Shown: positions 8,914-16,822 of the stretch, in pieces
Position numbering within the stretch: position 1 is the first letter of the stretch
Layout: each line of letters begins with the position of its first letter
DNA from: Limnospira fusiformis SAG 85.79
GTDB taxonomy: Bacteria > Cyanobacteriota > Cyanobacteriia > Cyanobacteriales > Microcoleaceae
DNA length: 64,000 bases
Direction: 5' to 3'
NCBI RefSeq assembly: GCF_012516315.1
Contig: NZ_CP051185.1
Span: 3,973,363 to 4,037,362 of the forward strand
Notes under the pieces: generated by a model
Database searches by the model: none
What the model was told of the DNA's origin: nothing
What the model saw: only the letters and a program-made list of their open reading frames with translations
Position numbers and translations under genes: made by a program

Positions 8914-9149
8914 TCGTCACCTTCAGCATCTGACATCATAGCCGATCGCATTAATCCCGGCCAGATCAGCAGGAAAAATCCCATCCAGGTCAGGACGGGA
9001 ACCCCTACAATTACCGATAGCCAAACCTGATGAAAGATTAGCCAACTTCCGCTAATTAAGCTAACTCCCGTCAGCATAATTGACCACGGTTGACACCACC
9101 AGGGTTTATAGTCCCAAGGATTATCACTTGAGGGTTGATTTTGATTCAT
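8910..9149 (-). CDS. Small conserved membrane protein (DUF6737-like)
   Basis: 79 residues with a polar N-terminus rich in Asn, Trp and Pro (NPWDYKPWWCQPWSIM), then two hydrophobic helices (about residues 27-45 and 50-70) and a short acidic tail. This pattern fits a small cyanobacterial two-helix membrane protein I associate with DUF6737, with moderate certainty. Its ATG overlaps the moaB stop (TAATG), so it is translationally coupled to moaB. Function unknown. Confidence 0.65.
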   Translation of the reverse strand: MNQNQPSSDNPWDYKPWWCQPWSIMLTGVSLISGSWLIFHQVWLSVIVGVPVLTWMGFFLLIWPGLMRSAMMSDAEGDD

Positions 9150-9667
9150 TAACTGCCTTTTTGTAATTGCTTAACTAGATGAACTAACTCAGGTAAAATC
9201 AGCTTTTCCATAGCTAGTTTAACTGCTCCTTGGGAACCGGGAACCGAAAATAATAGAGTTTCCCGATATACCCCGGCGGTGGCGCGAGAGGCGATCGCAC
9301 GGGAACCAATATCATCGTAACTCAAAAACCGGAACAGTTCCCCAAAGCCAGGTAAAGTTTTTTCTAGTAACCCCTCAATAGCATCATAAGTCGTGTCTCG
9401 TGGTGCTATTCCCGTTCCCCCATTCACAATCACCGCCTGAATTTTAGCATCACCACAGCATTGATTAAGCGCCTGAGTAATCAAGTCCGGTTCATCTTTA
9501 ATTATCACATAATTTCCTAGATGATGACCATTATCTCTCAGCATTTGCTTAATCAAATCACCGCTTTTATCCGTGGACTCAGTGCGAGTATCACTCACAG
9601 TTAAAACGGCACAATTGACGCTAAAACTACCGCTATCTGGGTGAGGAATTGAGCTACTCATAACCAT
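9149..9667 (-). CDS. moaB: Molybdenum cofactor biosynthesis protein B
   Basis: Molybdopterin adenylyltransferase-family protein, 172 residues. The MoCF-binding fold is marked by AVLTVSDTRTESTDKSG near the start and by NGGTGIAPRDTTYDAIE, with the SRATAGVYRETLLFSVPGSQGAVKLAM block toward the end. An ATG two codons downstream (9661, MSSSIPH) is an equally plausible start. It is followed without a gap by the small membrane protein gene. Confidence 0.92.
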   Translation of the reverse strand: MVMSSSIPHPDSGSFSVNCAVLTVSDTRTESTDKSGDLIKQMLRDNGHHLGNYVIIKDEPDLITQALNQCCGDAKIQAVIVNGGTGIAPRDTTYDAIEGLLEKTLPGFGELFRFLSYDDIGSRAIASRATAGVYRETLLFSVPGSQGAVKLAMEKLILPELVHLVKQLQKGS

Positions 9668-9687
9668 CCTTAACTCTCATGCTAACA

Positions 9688-11325
9688 TTAAGCCAGTTCC
9701 ATCACCACATCTAAAGTATGTCCTAAAGACTCATAGACTTGGCGCTGTTCAAATACAGTTAAAATATCCCCATTAATCTTATTCGCCGCCGCTTCACTGC
9801 GCAGAATTTTCAGAGCTGTAACCGTAAGAAGTCCATGCTTATAAGGTCGATCGCCTGCTGTTAGTGCGTCATAAATATCAGCGATCGCCATCATTTGTGA
9901 TTGGAGCGGAATTTTCTCCTTTTTCAATCCCAAAGGATAGCCACTACCATCTACCTTTTCATGATGTCCATAGCTAATCTGTGGCACATTTTCCAGTCCC
10001 TTAGTCCAGGGAATTTGCTTTAAGAAATTATAGGTATGGGTGACATGACCTTCAATAATTTCGCGTTCGGAAGCCGTCAAATTACCCTGAGTTATTAACA
10101 ATTGTTCAATCTCTTCTGGTGTCACCAGCGGCTTAATCTTGCCATCTATATCCCGATAGGTAATCTTTGATAAATCATGGAGTTTTTCCAGGGGTTGAGA
10201 AGGTAAAATCTCCGGTTCGTTGGCTTCCAGCACCATCTCCCAAAACCCTTGCAACTGCTCAATCTCCTGATTCATTTCCAAATCCATACTTTCAAGAGTT
10301 TGACAGTGGGGGCATTCTGTGCTATTCTGGGAGTGGTTGCTGCTGTAGTCTAAAAGCAGTTGATATTTCCTTTGTAGACAGTCTATCTGTAAACTCTGTC
10401 GAGCGATCGCAAACCGTTTTTTCATGATTTCCAATTCCCAAGGATAAAGTTTCTTAGCCTTGTTTAAAACAGCTTCAGGAACTCCCACTTTGCCAAAATC
10501 ATGAAGTAGTGCCGCATAACGTAACTCTTGGAGTTGGCGATCGCTAAATTGTACCGCCGCCAGGGGACCCTCAGATATCTGATTAATTTCCTCCCCCAAA
10601 CGCACCGTCAAAACTGCCACCCTTTCCGAATGTCCGAAAGTGCAGGGGTCTCGCGCCTCAATGACCTGCACGGAGGTTTTCACAAACCCCTCAAATAGTA
10701 ACTCAATACTCTCTTGTAAATCACTGCGTTCAATGGAAATCGCCGCCTGAGAAGCGAGACTCCGCAAAATCCGTTCTTCCCAATCAGAATAAGGTTGGGT
10801 GTACTCCATGGTATTTTCAGGAGTCAGCACCAGATCAGATTGTCGCTTGCGGTTAATCAGTTGTAGAACCCCCAGGGTTTCCCCTTCCCGGTTTTGCATG
10901 GGGAGAACTAAAACCGAGCGAGTCCGATAACAGATATTCTCATCAAAACTGCGATCGAGACGATAAGGCTGTCCCTGTGGTAAGTCGTAAGCATCATCAA
11001 TGTTGAGACTTTTCCCAGTCAAAGCCACATGACCAGCCAGGCTCCTATCAGTCAGAGCGATCGCAAATTCTCGGAACGACAAATTTGGCAAAGACTGATT
11101 TTGAGCCACCTTAAACAGCAGTTTAGGGCGATCATCACTGTAATCTACCAGATAAACACTTCCCGCATCGCTACAGGTAATTTCCCGACTCTTACTGAGG
11201 ATCAGCTTTAACAGCTTTCCCAAATCATGAATTCCCGATAGTGCCGTACCGATATCCAACAGCTTTTCAATCAGCAGCAACTCTTCACTAACCCCTACAG
11301 ACACATTAAGATTATCAAAGACCAT
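9688..11325 (-). CDS. GAF-domain HD-GYP phosphodiesterase-like protein
   Basis: 545 residues. An N-terminal GAF sensory domain (about 20-205) is followed by an HD-GYP domain, the family that hydrolyses cyclic di-GMP. The HD part is ALLHDFGKVGVPE (near 275) and the GYP part is HHEKVDGSGYPLGL followed by IADIYDALTAGDRPYK. About 175 residues separate HD and GYP, against roughly 70 in typical members. The extra stretch contains a CPHC motif and coiled-coil-like sequence. No membrane segment is seen, so it is probably cytoplasmic. The ligand of the GAF domain is unknown. Confidence 0.87.
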   Translation of the reverse strand: MVFDNLNVSVGVSEELLLIEKLLDIGTALSGIHDLGKLLKLILSKSREITCSDAGSVYLVDYSDDRPKLLFKVAQNQSLPNLSFREFAIALTDRSLAGHVALTGKSLNIDDAYDLPQGQPYRLDRSFDENICYRTRSVLVLPMQNREGETLGVLQLINRKRQSDLVLTPENTMEYTQPYSDWEERILRSLASQAAISIERSDLQESIELLFEGFVKTSVQVIEARDPCTFGHSERVAVLTVRLGEEINQISEGPLAAVQFSDRQLQELRYAALLHDFGKVGVPEAVLNKAKKLYPWELEIMKKRFAIARQSLQIDCLQRKYQLLLDYSSNHSQNSTECPHCQTLESMDLEMNQEIEQLQGFWEMVLEANEPEILPSQPLEKLHDLSKITYRDIDGKIKPLVTPEEIEQLLITQGNLTASEREIIEGHVTHTYNFLKQIPWTKGLENVPQISYGHHEKVDGSGYPLGLKKEKIPLQSQMMAIADIYDALTAGDRPYKHGLLTVTALKILRSEAAANKINGDILTVFEQRQVYESLGHTLDVVMELA

Positions 11326-11407
11326 AATCCCACATCAGAACCTAGAACCAGCTTACAGCTACCCTACTGTGTGGAATTCTAGCGGATTGTGGGGCCGTTG
11401 ATAGAAT

Positions 11408-11689
11408 CTAACTCAAACTAGAAATTTTCTCAGCCATAGAAAAATCATTCTTAGTCAACCCCCCAGCATCATGGGTAGTCAGGGTAATTGTCACCTTATT
11501 ATAGGAAATTTCCAAATCCGGGTGATGACCTGCCGCCTCTGCGGGTTCCACCAGTTGATTAACAAAAGCCACCGCTTCCACAAACCCCTTAAAGGTTTTC
11601 AGACACTTAATAGTTTTACCCTCAACAGACCATTCGGGAACCTGAGTAGCCATTTGTTGAATTTCAGTTGCACTCAGTAGTTCAGCCAT
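11408..11689 (-). CDS. 4a-hydroxytetrahydrobiopterin dehydratase
   Basis: Pterin-4a-carbinolamine dehydratase (PhhB/PCD family), 93 residues, the normal length. The active-site histidines are in GHHPDLE, and the later THDAGGLTKND is also conserved. It recycles pterin cofactors. In cyanobacteria without aromatic hydroxylases the role is less clear. It lies directly downstream of the probable structured RNA at 11719-11997 on the same strand. Confidence 0.9.
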   Translation of the reverse strand: MAELLSATEIQQMATQVPEWSVEGKTIKCLKTFKGFVEAVAFVNQLVEPAEAAGHHPDLEISYNKVTITLTTHDAGGLTKNDFSMAEKISSLS

Positions 11690-11718
11690 ATCAAAAATAC
11701 ACCAATTCTATTACATCT

Positions 11719-11747
11719 AAAAAAAACTATCCGCTCCCACGGATAAC
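11719..11747 (-). terminator. Intrinsic terminator of the structured RNA
   Basis: On the minus strand TATCCG and CGGATA form a perfect 6-bp stem around a 6-base loop, followed at once by eight T (11726-11719). It ends the folded RNA upstream of it and would insulate the pterin dehydratase gene. Confidence 0.8.
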
Positions 11748-11997
11748 TCAAGCCTTGGATACTACCAGGACATCAGTCAGCGATATGAGAGCGGTCTAGC
11801 GGGTCTCTGTTGTTGGAACCTGACTGCCGGAAGGATCTCTCCAATCCAGCCAGACCATTTAGTAGGCTTTTCGGCTCCTAGCAATAGGAACCTAGGCCGA
11901 ATTTTAGAGGTCAGCCCCGGCGCACAGCCGGCGTTCTCCAACACAGTGACCCATGCGTTTACTACTGTCACTCATGGGCATCACCTCCTGGATATCC
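11719..11997 (-). ncRNA. Probable HEARO/IscB-type omega-RNA without its ORF
   Basis: This 420-base gap holds a strongly folded RNA on the minus strand. The 5' GGATATCCAGGA (11986-11997) pairs with the 3' TCCTGGTAGTATCC (11757-11770) as a closing stem. Inside are an AGTGAC/GTCACT hairpin, a CCGGC/GCCGG hairpin and a CCTAG/CTAGG hairpin. A clean intrinsic terminator follows. The segment GGAGAACGCCGG...GGGCTGACC resembles, from memory, the scaffold start of IscB omega-RNAs, and an ATGAGTGA string (11968-11975) fits the HEARO integration motif. No IscB gene follows. The RNA gene itself is fairly certain; the family is a moderate inference. Confidence 0.55.
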
Positions 11998-12108
11998 GAA
12001 ACTTACGAACCAGGATAACACAAAATTCTGAAAGTGCAAGCTCACCGCTGAGAGTTGGCTATTTTGTGATTAATAGGCGATCGCACTAGCTGGACCGAGA
12101 TGCTGAAA

Positions 12109-13242
12109 TCAGCCACCAGAGAAAACTTTAGTCCAATAATGGTTATAGTCCATCAGATCCCCCGTATCATTTTCCAGGAAATAGTGACCCACCCCAATCT
12201 GAGTAAAATCTGGATTAAGAATATTATCACGATGTCCCGGACTATCCATCCATCCCTCAACCACTAACTCCGGTGTAGTATGACCCGCAGCAATATTTTC
12301 GGCCAATGGCACTATCAATGTAAACCCTGTGGCCCTAATCCGGTCAGTTAAATTAGATCCATCAATTCCGGTGTGACTAAAAAAGTCTTGCCGTGCCATA
12401 TTAGTGCTATGGGTACGCGCCGCCTGGGTGAGTAGGGGGTTCAGCCTTAGTGGTTGCAAATCTTCCCTAACTCGTTCTTGATTGACCAATTCCAGCACTT
12501 GCTGTTCAAAACGCAAGTTAGAACCAGTTTCACCTAAGTCTAGTTGAATATCAGCATGATTTGCTGCTCCTAGTTCCCCAATAAAGTCGCGAGTAGTGAT
12601 TGATTCAACATCGACATTTTCCAGGGTTGCCACCGTCTGACCATCCAGTAAAATCAAGGTAGACGTATCGGATTGTTTAATCCGTAAATCAGCAATCGTG
12701 ACCCCATCAGGAACCCGTAATTTATCGATACCAGGCTTAAAGTCGGTAATCAGATCTTGATTGACAGTCGATGATGGCAACAGAAACTGATTAGCACCAC
12801 TCCCTCCGGTGAGAGTGTCTAAACCTCGATCGCCTGATAAAACGTTATTACCAGACCCGCCGACAATCCAATCATTGCCTACACCCCCATAGATAGTATC
12901 ATTGCCAGACCCGCCATAAATGGTATCATTGCCCCGATTCCCAAATAACAGGTCATCACCAGAACCACCATTCAAGTAATCATCGTTTTGACCGCCATAA
13001 ATCGTATCATTGCCGGAATTACCGATAATCGTATCATTCCCCTGATTTCCTAAGAGGATGCGTCCTTGTGCATCATTGACCAAATAATCATCACCCTGCA
13101 AAAGGGCGATCGCTTGTGGTAATCCCGGACTTGACAAGCGCGCAATTTGCTCATCTGGCAGTTCCGAGACGATCATGAAATCGTTAGCTGGACTAGCCAT
13201 AGCAAAAGTCAACCCGTTTTGAGTGATGATATCGCAAAACAT
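12109..13242 (-). CDS. RTX calcium-binding repeats plus CAP/SCP domain, probably secreted
   Basis: 377 residues. Residues ~60-150 contain RTX nonapeptides (GGSGNDTIY, GNRGNDTIY and similar), which bind calcium in a beta-roll. Residues ~245-375 form a CAP/SCP (PR-1-like) domain with LVNQERVREDLQPLRLNPLL, the His of FFSHTG, an ENIAAG segment and SPGHRDNIL. RTX proteins are typically exported by type I secretion without a cleaved signal, and none is seen here. The ATG at 13242 is used; an internal ATG at 13200 (MASPANDF) is more likely if the hydrophobic MFCDIITQ beginning is not translated. No secretion genes are adjacent. Confidence 0.85.
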   Translation of the reverse strand: MFCDIITQNGLTFAMASPANDFMIVSELPDEQIARLSSPGLPQAIALLQGDDYLVNDAQGRILLGNQGNDTIIGNSGNDTIYGGQNDDYLNGGSGDDLLFGNRGNDTIYGGSGNDTIYGGVGNDWIVGGSGNNVLSGDRGLDTLTGGSGANQFLLPSSTVNQDLITDFKPGIDKLRVPDGVTIADLRIKQSDTSTLILLDGQTVATLENVDVESITTRDFIGELGAANHADIQLDLGETGSNLRFEQQVLELVNQERVREDLQPLRLNPLLTQAARTHSTNMARQDFFSHTGIDGSNLTDRIRATGFTLIVPLAENIAAGHTTPELVVEGWMDSPGHRDNILNPDFTQIGVGHYFLENDTGDLMDYNHYWTKVFSGG

Positions 13243-13715
13243 AATAACAGACCCTTTTTCTGACTATGATAAATCTTGGTTTTACCATCTTCTATGTTTA
13301 TTCATTAAGAATTATGGATATCCGAATGTTATCCCAGGAGAATAATGATTCTGTAGTGTTGGGGATTGAATAATGCGATCGCGTTCGTCCCCAAATTTGA
13401 CCATTCGGGGCAAGTTTGTGTTAGGATCTGGAAAATGTGCGGGTAAAACTCCCGTGGCATATCCTCCGGGGGTGAGAATATATAAAATTATTGGGGAGTT
13501 CGGGAGAAAAAATTGTTTTTGGTCGTCAGTCTAACTATTATCGTGCCAGGGTAAGAATTGCGCTATACAGGAATACTCTAGCCTCCATCAACAGACTTGA
13601 TGGGTGGTATGGATCAACCCTCGCTGTCATATTTGTATGAGCCTACAGGTATAACGCCAATATGGAAGCGTGGGGGAAATGTCAAAATGAACTATTACGA
13701 TCGCAACTTGAGAAC
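13243..13715. other. Gene-free region between divergent genes
   Basis: About 470 bases with one HIP1 site (13377-13384) and several GC-rich short palindromes around 13440-13480. It must contain the promoters of the RTX-CAP gene and of the Tic22-like gene. No confident -35/-10 pair, riboswitch or short gene was recognised. Confidence 0.4.
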
Positions 13716-14492
13716 ATGATTAAATCATTTTTCCATTTGAGCCTGTTACTGGGAGTTATCAGTAGCCATTTGTTAATGAGTCCCATCCTCCCACCGAGGA
13801 CCGTGGGAGCATCTCTGCTGGGAACCCAGGCGGCTGAAGCATTAACATTAGAGGAAATTCAGGAAAAATTACGGCCAGTCCCAGTATTTACCATTACCGA
13901 CCCTACCGGTTCCCCCCTAGTGGCCACAGTTCCCGCTGGAGAAAATGGCAGCGGTACCGCTGCGGTAGCAGGGATATTTATTAGCCGTCAGGATGCTCTA
14001 AGATTTGTGGAAAATCTGAGAAACAATAACCCTGAATTGGCTAACTCCGTGGAGGTAACAGCAGTTTCTCTGGGGGAAGTCTATAAAATGAGCCAACAGA
14101 GTCGCAACCGTCCTGATGATATCCAATTTGCTTATGTTCCGGTGCAGCGAGAGGTAGAATCAGCCCGGGCGGTAATGCAGCAAAGTGGTCGATCGCCTAA
14201 TGAGTTTAATGGCGTGCCTCTGTTTATGGCAAGAGGAGGCCCAGACAATGGTTATTTAACCATCCAGCGTGGCAATGACCAAGTGATTCCTATGTTCTTC
14301 TCTAAACAAGACTTAGAGGGGATGTTATCCCAATTTCAAGAACAGCAACCGGACTTAATATCTTCGGTTACTGTCCAGGTGGTTCCTCTGGAAGCGTTAT
14401 TAGAAGCCTTCCGAACTGATGATAACCAATTTTTAGATCGGATCATCTTAGTTCCACCCCGGGAAACCTTGGAATTTTTGAGAAATAATTAG
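13716..14492 (+). CDS. Tic22-like family protein
   Basis: 258 residues from the ATG at 13716. The segment MIKSFFHLSLLLGVISSHLLM is a signal peptide. The remainder has two related halves (PVPVFTITDPTGSPLVA... and GVPLFMARGG...), each ending in a sequence where 'sVtV..VpL' precedes an amphipathic helix. This is the layout of the Tic22 family. Cyanobacterial Tic22 is a periplasmic or thylakoid-lumen chaperone for outer-membrane biogenesis. An upstream in-frame ATG (13662) would add 18 polar residues before the signal, so I consider it less likely. Confidence 0.82.
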   Translation: MIKSFFHLSLLLGVISSHLLMSPILPPRTVGASLLGTQAAEALTLEEIQEKLRPVPVFTITDPTGSPLVATVPAGENGSGTAAVAGIFISRQDALRFVENLRNNNPELANSVEVTAVSLGEVYKMSQQSRNRPDDIQFAYVPVQREVESARAVMQQSGRSPNEFNGVPLFMARGGPDNGYLTIQRGNDQVIPMFFSKQDLEGMLSQFQEQQPDLISSVTVQVVPLEALLEAFRTDDNQFLDRIILVPPRETLEFLRNN

Positions 14493-14588
14493 GGTTAGGG
14501 CAACTTGTGGGGGGGGATTGCTTGTCAACTTCCCCCCATATCATCAGCCTACAGCCTGTTCAGAAATCATCTGATCACCTCTTAAAGT

Positions 14589-14626
14589 CCCTCTCCCCCT
14601 ATGGGAGCCAGGATTTAGGGTGAGGG
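14589..14626. repeat. CCCTCTCC-type intergenic repeat
   Basis: A CCCTCTCCCC segment and a downstream GGGTGAGGG lie in the gap between the Tic22-like gene and prmC. The sequence is of the same kind as the palindromes at 1134 and 35493. A regulatory role is not evident. Confidence 0.4.
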
Positions 14627-14681
14627 CAATGTATTAAGCGGCTGGTGAACAAGCTGTAAGCAGGTTTTCAGGTGGTGCTAA

Positions 14682-15581
14682 ATGGTGGAAACAGGGGAAA
14701 GTGACTATATATCTGGTGAGGAACTGCGACAGTGGCAAAAACAGGCTCAAAATGATGCGATCGCTGCCGAAGTTTCCGCCATAGAATTAGATATGTTTTT
14801 GGAAGCACTCACCGATCTGACTCGCCTAGACCTGAGATTAGACGACTTTGGCGATCGCCCATACATTAAACTAAATCAGCCCTGGTCAGCAATTGTCAAA
14901 CTCTGGGAACGTCGCATCACGGAACGAGTCCCCCTACAGTATCTATTAGGTGTAGTTCACTGGCGAAATTTTACCCTCAAGGTGTCTCCTGCGGTTCTCA
15001 TCCCCCGTCCAGAGACAGAGTTAATCATTGATATAGCCTATCATGCCGCGCCATCAGCCGGGTCAGGAAATTGGGTAGATATGGGAACAGGTAGTGGTGC
15101 GATCGCTTTGGGGTTAGCATCGGTATTCCCCGAAGCCATGATTCATGCTGTAGATTGCAGTTGGTCAGCTTTAGCGATCGCCCTGGAAAATGCCCAAAGT
15201 CTAGGTTATCAAAATCGGGTAAAATTTTACCAGGGGTCTTGGTGGGGTCCCCTCCATAGCCTGAAAGGGAAGGTCAGCGGCATGGTGGCAAATCCGCCCT
15301 ATATTCCTAGCCAGGAGCTACCAAACCTACAACCAGAAGTAATCCTATATGAACCCCCTCTAGCACTCGATGGCGGCGAATCTGGCTTAGACTCCATTCA
15401 TCATCTAGTACAAACAGCACCCCAATTTTTACAACCTGGGGGTATTTGGATCATAGAAATGATGGCAGGACAGGGAGAAGCGGTTACATCCATGTTAGAA
15501 TCAGCAGGGTGTTATCGGGATCTTAAAATCCTCCCGGACCTGGCTGGTATTGATAGATTTGCGATCGCTTATCTACAATAA
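14682..15581 (+). CDS. prmC: Release factor glutamine methyltransferase
   Basis: N5-glutamine methyltransferase (HemK) acting on the GGQ motif of release factors RF1 and RF2. The 299 residues have the N-terminal helical substrate-binding part and a Rossmann methyltransferase core. The SAM-binding loop is VDMGTGSGAIALGLA and the catalytic motif is NPPYIP. RIPRPETE-like VLIPRPETELI is also present. It is followed 31 bases later by a metal regulator gene on the same strand. Confidence 0.95.
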   Translation: MVETGESDYISGEELRQWQKQAQNDAIAAEVSAIELDMFLEALTDLTRLDLRLDDFGDRPYIKLNQPWSAIVKLWERRITERVPLQYLLGVVHWRNFTLKVSPAVLIPRPETELIIDIAYHAAPSAGSGNWVDMGTGSGAIALGLASVFPEAMIHAVDCSWSALAIALENAQSLGYQNRVKFYQGSWWGPLHSLKGKVSGMVANPPYIPSQELPNLQPEVILYEPPLALDGGESGLDSIHHLVQTAPQFLQPGGIWIIEMMAGQGEAVTSMLESAGCYRDLKILPDLAGIDRFAIAYLQ

Positions 15582-15612
15582 GATTTTATGTAGTTGCTTG
15601 GCACAGGGTTAA

Positions 15613-15969
15613 ATGATCGGATCAGATTCAGACCGGGTTCCTAGCGTATCTGTGAGCGATCGCCATCATGGGGACGCTCTGAGTCATACTCATCCCCATG
15701 TCCATAGCGAGGAATCACTCAAACGTATTATCAATCGACTCTCGCGCATTGAAGGACATATTCGCGGTGTCAAAACTATGGTCCAAGAAAGTCGCCCCTG
15801 TCCCGATGTACTCGTGCAAATTGCCGCCGTTAGGGGGGCTCTCGATCGCGTCGCTAGAATTATCCTAGATGAACATTTAACCGAATGTATAGCCAGAGCA
15901 GCTAAAGAAGGTAATATAGACGTGGAAATTGAGGAACTAAAAGCCGCCTTAGACAGATTTCTCCCATGA
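15613..15969 (+). CDS. CsoR/RcnR-family metal sensor, InrS-like
   Basis: 118-residue four-helix metal-responsive repressor. The His-rich N-terminus (HHGDALSHTHPHVH) leads into NRLSRIEGHIRGVKTMVQE. Candidate ligands are His31, Cys63, His88 and Cys92. The spacing equals the His21/Cys53/His78/Cys82 set I recall for the nickel sensor InrS of Synechocystis, shifted by ten. It therefore probably senses Ni(II), although Cu(I)-sensing CsoR shares the Cys-His-Cys core. No exporter gene is adjacent. It overlaps the next gene by 4 bases (ATGA). Confidence 0.85.
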   Translation: MIGSDSDRVPSVSVSDRHHGDALSHTHPHVHSEESLKRIINRLSRIEGHIRGVKTMVQESRPCPDVLVQIAAVRGALDRVARIILDEHLTECIARAAKEGNIDVEIEELKAALDRFLP

Positions 15970-16637
15970 TTGTATCTAGCCAAAACCCTGTCAAAACTTC
16001 TCAAATTGCCTTAGCGATGGTCTGGTTGACCTTCGTGATTTATGCCTTTTTCTTAGCGCCGCCAGACCAGCCAGAAATTACTTTTAACTTGATTAAAAAC
16101 CTGAGTGTAGGGAATTGGGAGGGGATTAATCCCCTGATTATATCCCTATTTAATATCATGGGAATTTGGCCGTTAATTTACTGCTGTGTAATTTTTGCCG
16201 ATGGTCAAGGTCAAAAAATCCCGGCGTGGCTTTTTGCGATCGCATCTTTTGCCGTGGGTGCCTTCGCCATTTTACCCTATTTGGTGTGGCGCAAACCTAA
16301 CCCCGAATTTTCTGGAGTTCCCAATCTCTTCATCCGCATTTGGGACAGCAAATTCACAGCCATAGTGCTAATGGTAGGAGCGATCGTTCTAGTCTTTTAT
16401 GGTATCACTCAGGGAGATTGGCGTGACTTTATCTATCAATGGCAAAATAGCCGTTTTATTCACGTGATGAGCCTGGATTTCTGTTTATTATCAGTATTAT
16501 TTCCCGCCTTATTAGGAGATGATATCGCGCGGCGCGGCAACCAGGCTCCGACTTGGTTATGGTTGGTGACACTCATTCCCCTATTCGGACCTCTGTTATA
16601 TCTCTGTGTGCGTTCCCCCCTGTGCGATCGGGCTTGA
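15966..16637 (+). CDS. Conserved membrane protein of unknown function
   Basis: 223 residues with six likely hydrophobic segments: about 16-31, 55-78, 84-103, 124-145, 160-185 and 193-215. The loops contain WEGINPL and LPYLVWRKPNP. The pattern (VWLTFVIYAFFLAPPDQP at the start) resembles cyanobacterial and plastid proteins of unknown function. Start and upstream stop overlap by 4 bases, so it is coupled to the metal sensor gene. A transport role linked to the sensed metal is possible but not shown by the sequence. Confidence 0.75.
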   Translation: MIVSSQNPVKTSQIALAMVWLTFVIYAFFLAPPDQPEITFNLIKNLSVGNWEGINPLIISLFNIMGIWPLIYCCVIFADGQGQKIPAWLFAIASFAVGAFAILPYLVWRKPNPEFSGVPNLFIRIWDSKFTAIVLMVGAIVLVFYGITQGDWRDFIYQWQNSRFIHVMSLDFCLLSVLFPALLGDDIARRGNQAPTWLWLVTLIPLFGPLLYLCVRSPLCDRA

Positions 16638-16822
16638 GTCAGCTATCCATAATTTTCATCAAAGCCTCCTGTCAACCCCTGGGAAAAACCGCAATAATCC
16701 CCAGCCGGGAGTGTTAATGACCCTAAAATATCAGTAATTTATCTCATCCTCAACCCAAGGGTCAGGCGAAAATTTACCTCTAAACCTGGTAAAATCTCCT
16801 CATCGAATTGCCCGGTAGTACC

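Noticed and set aside
11777..11971. 64- and 23-codon frames inside the structured RNA region, with an AGGAGGTGAT upstream
   Set aside because: The region folds into a closed hairpin structure with a terminator. The AGGAGG lies in the closing stem. Neither peptide has a recognisable family.
11719..11997. Signal recognition particle RNA (because of CCGGAAGG)
   Set aside because: The diagnostic GGTCAGG...GGAAGCAGCC core of SRP RNA is absent, and the match is on the opposite strand to the terminator.
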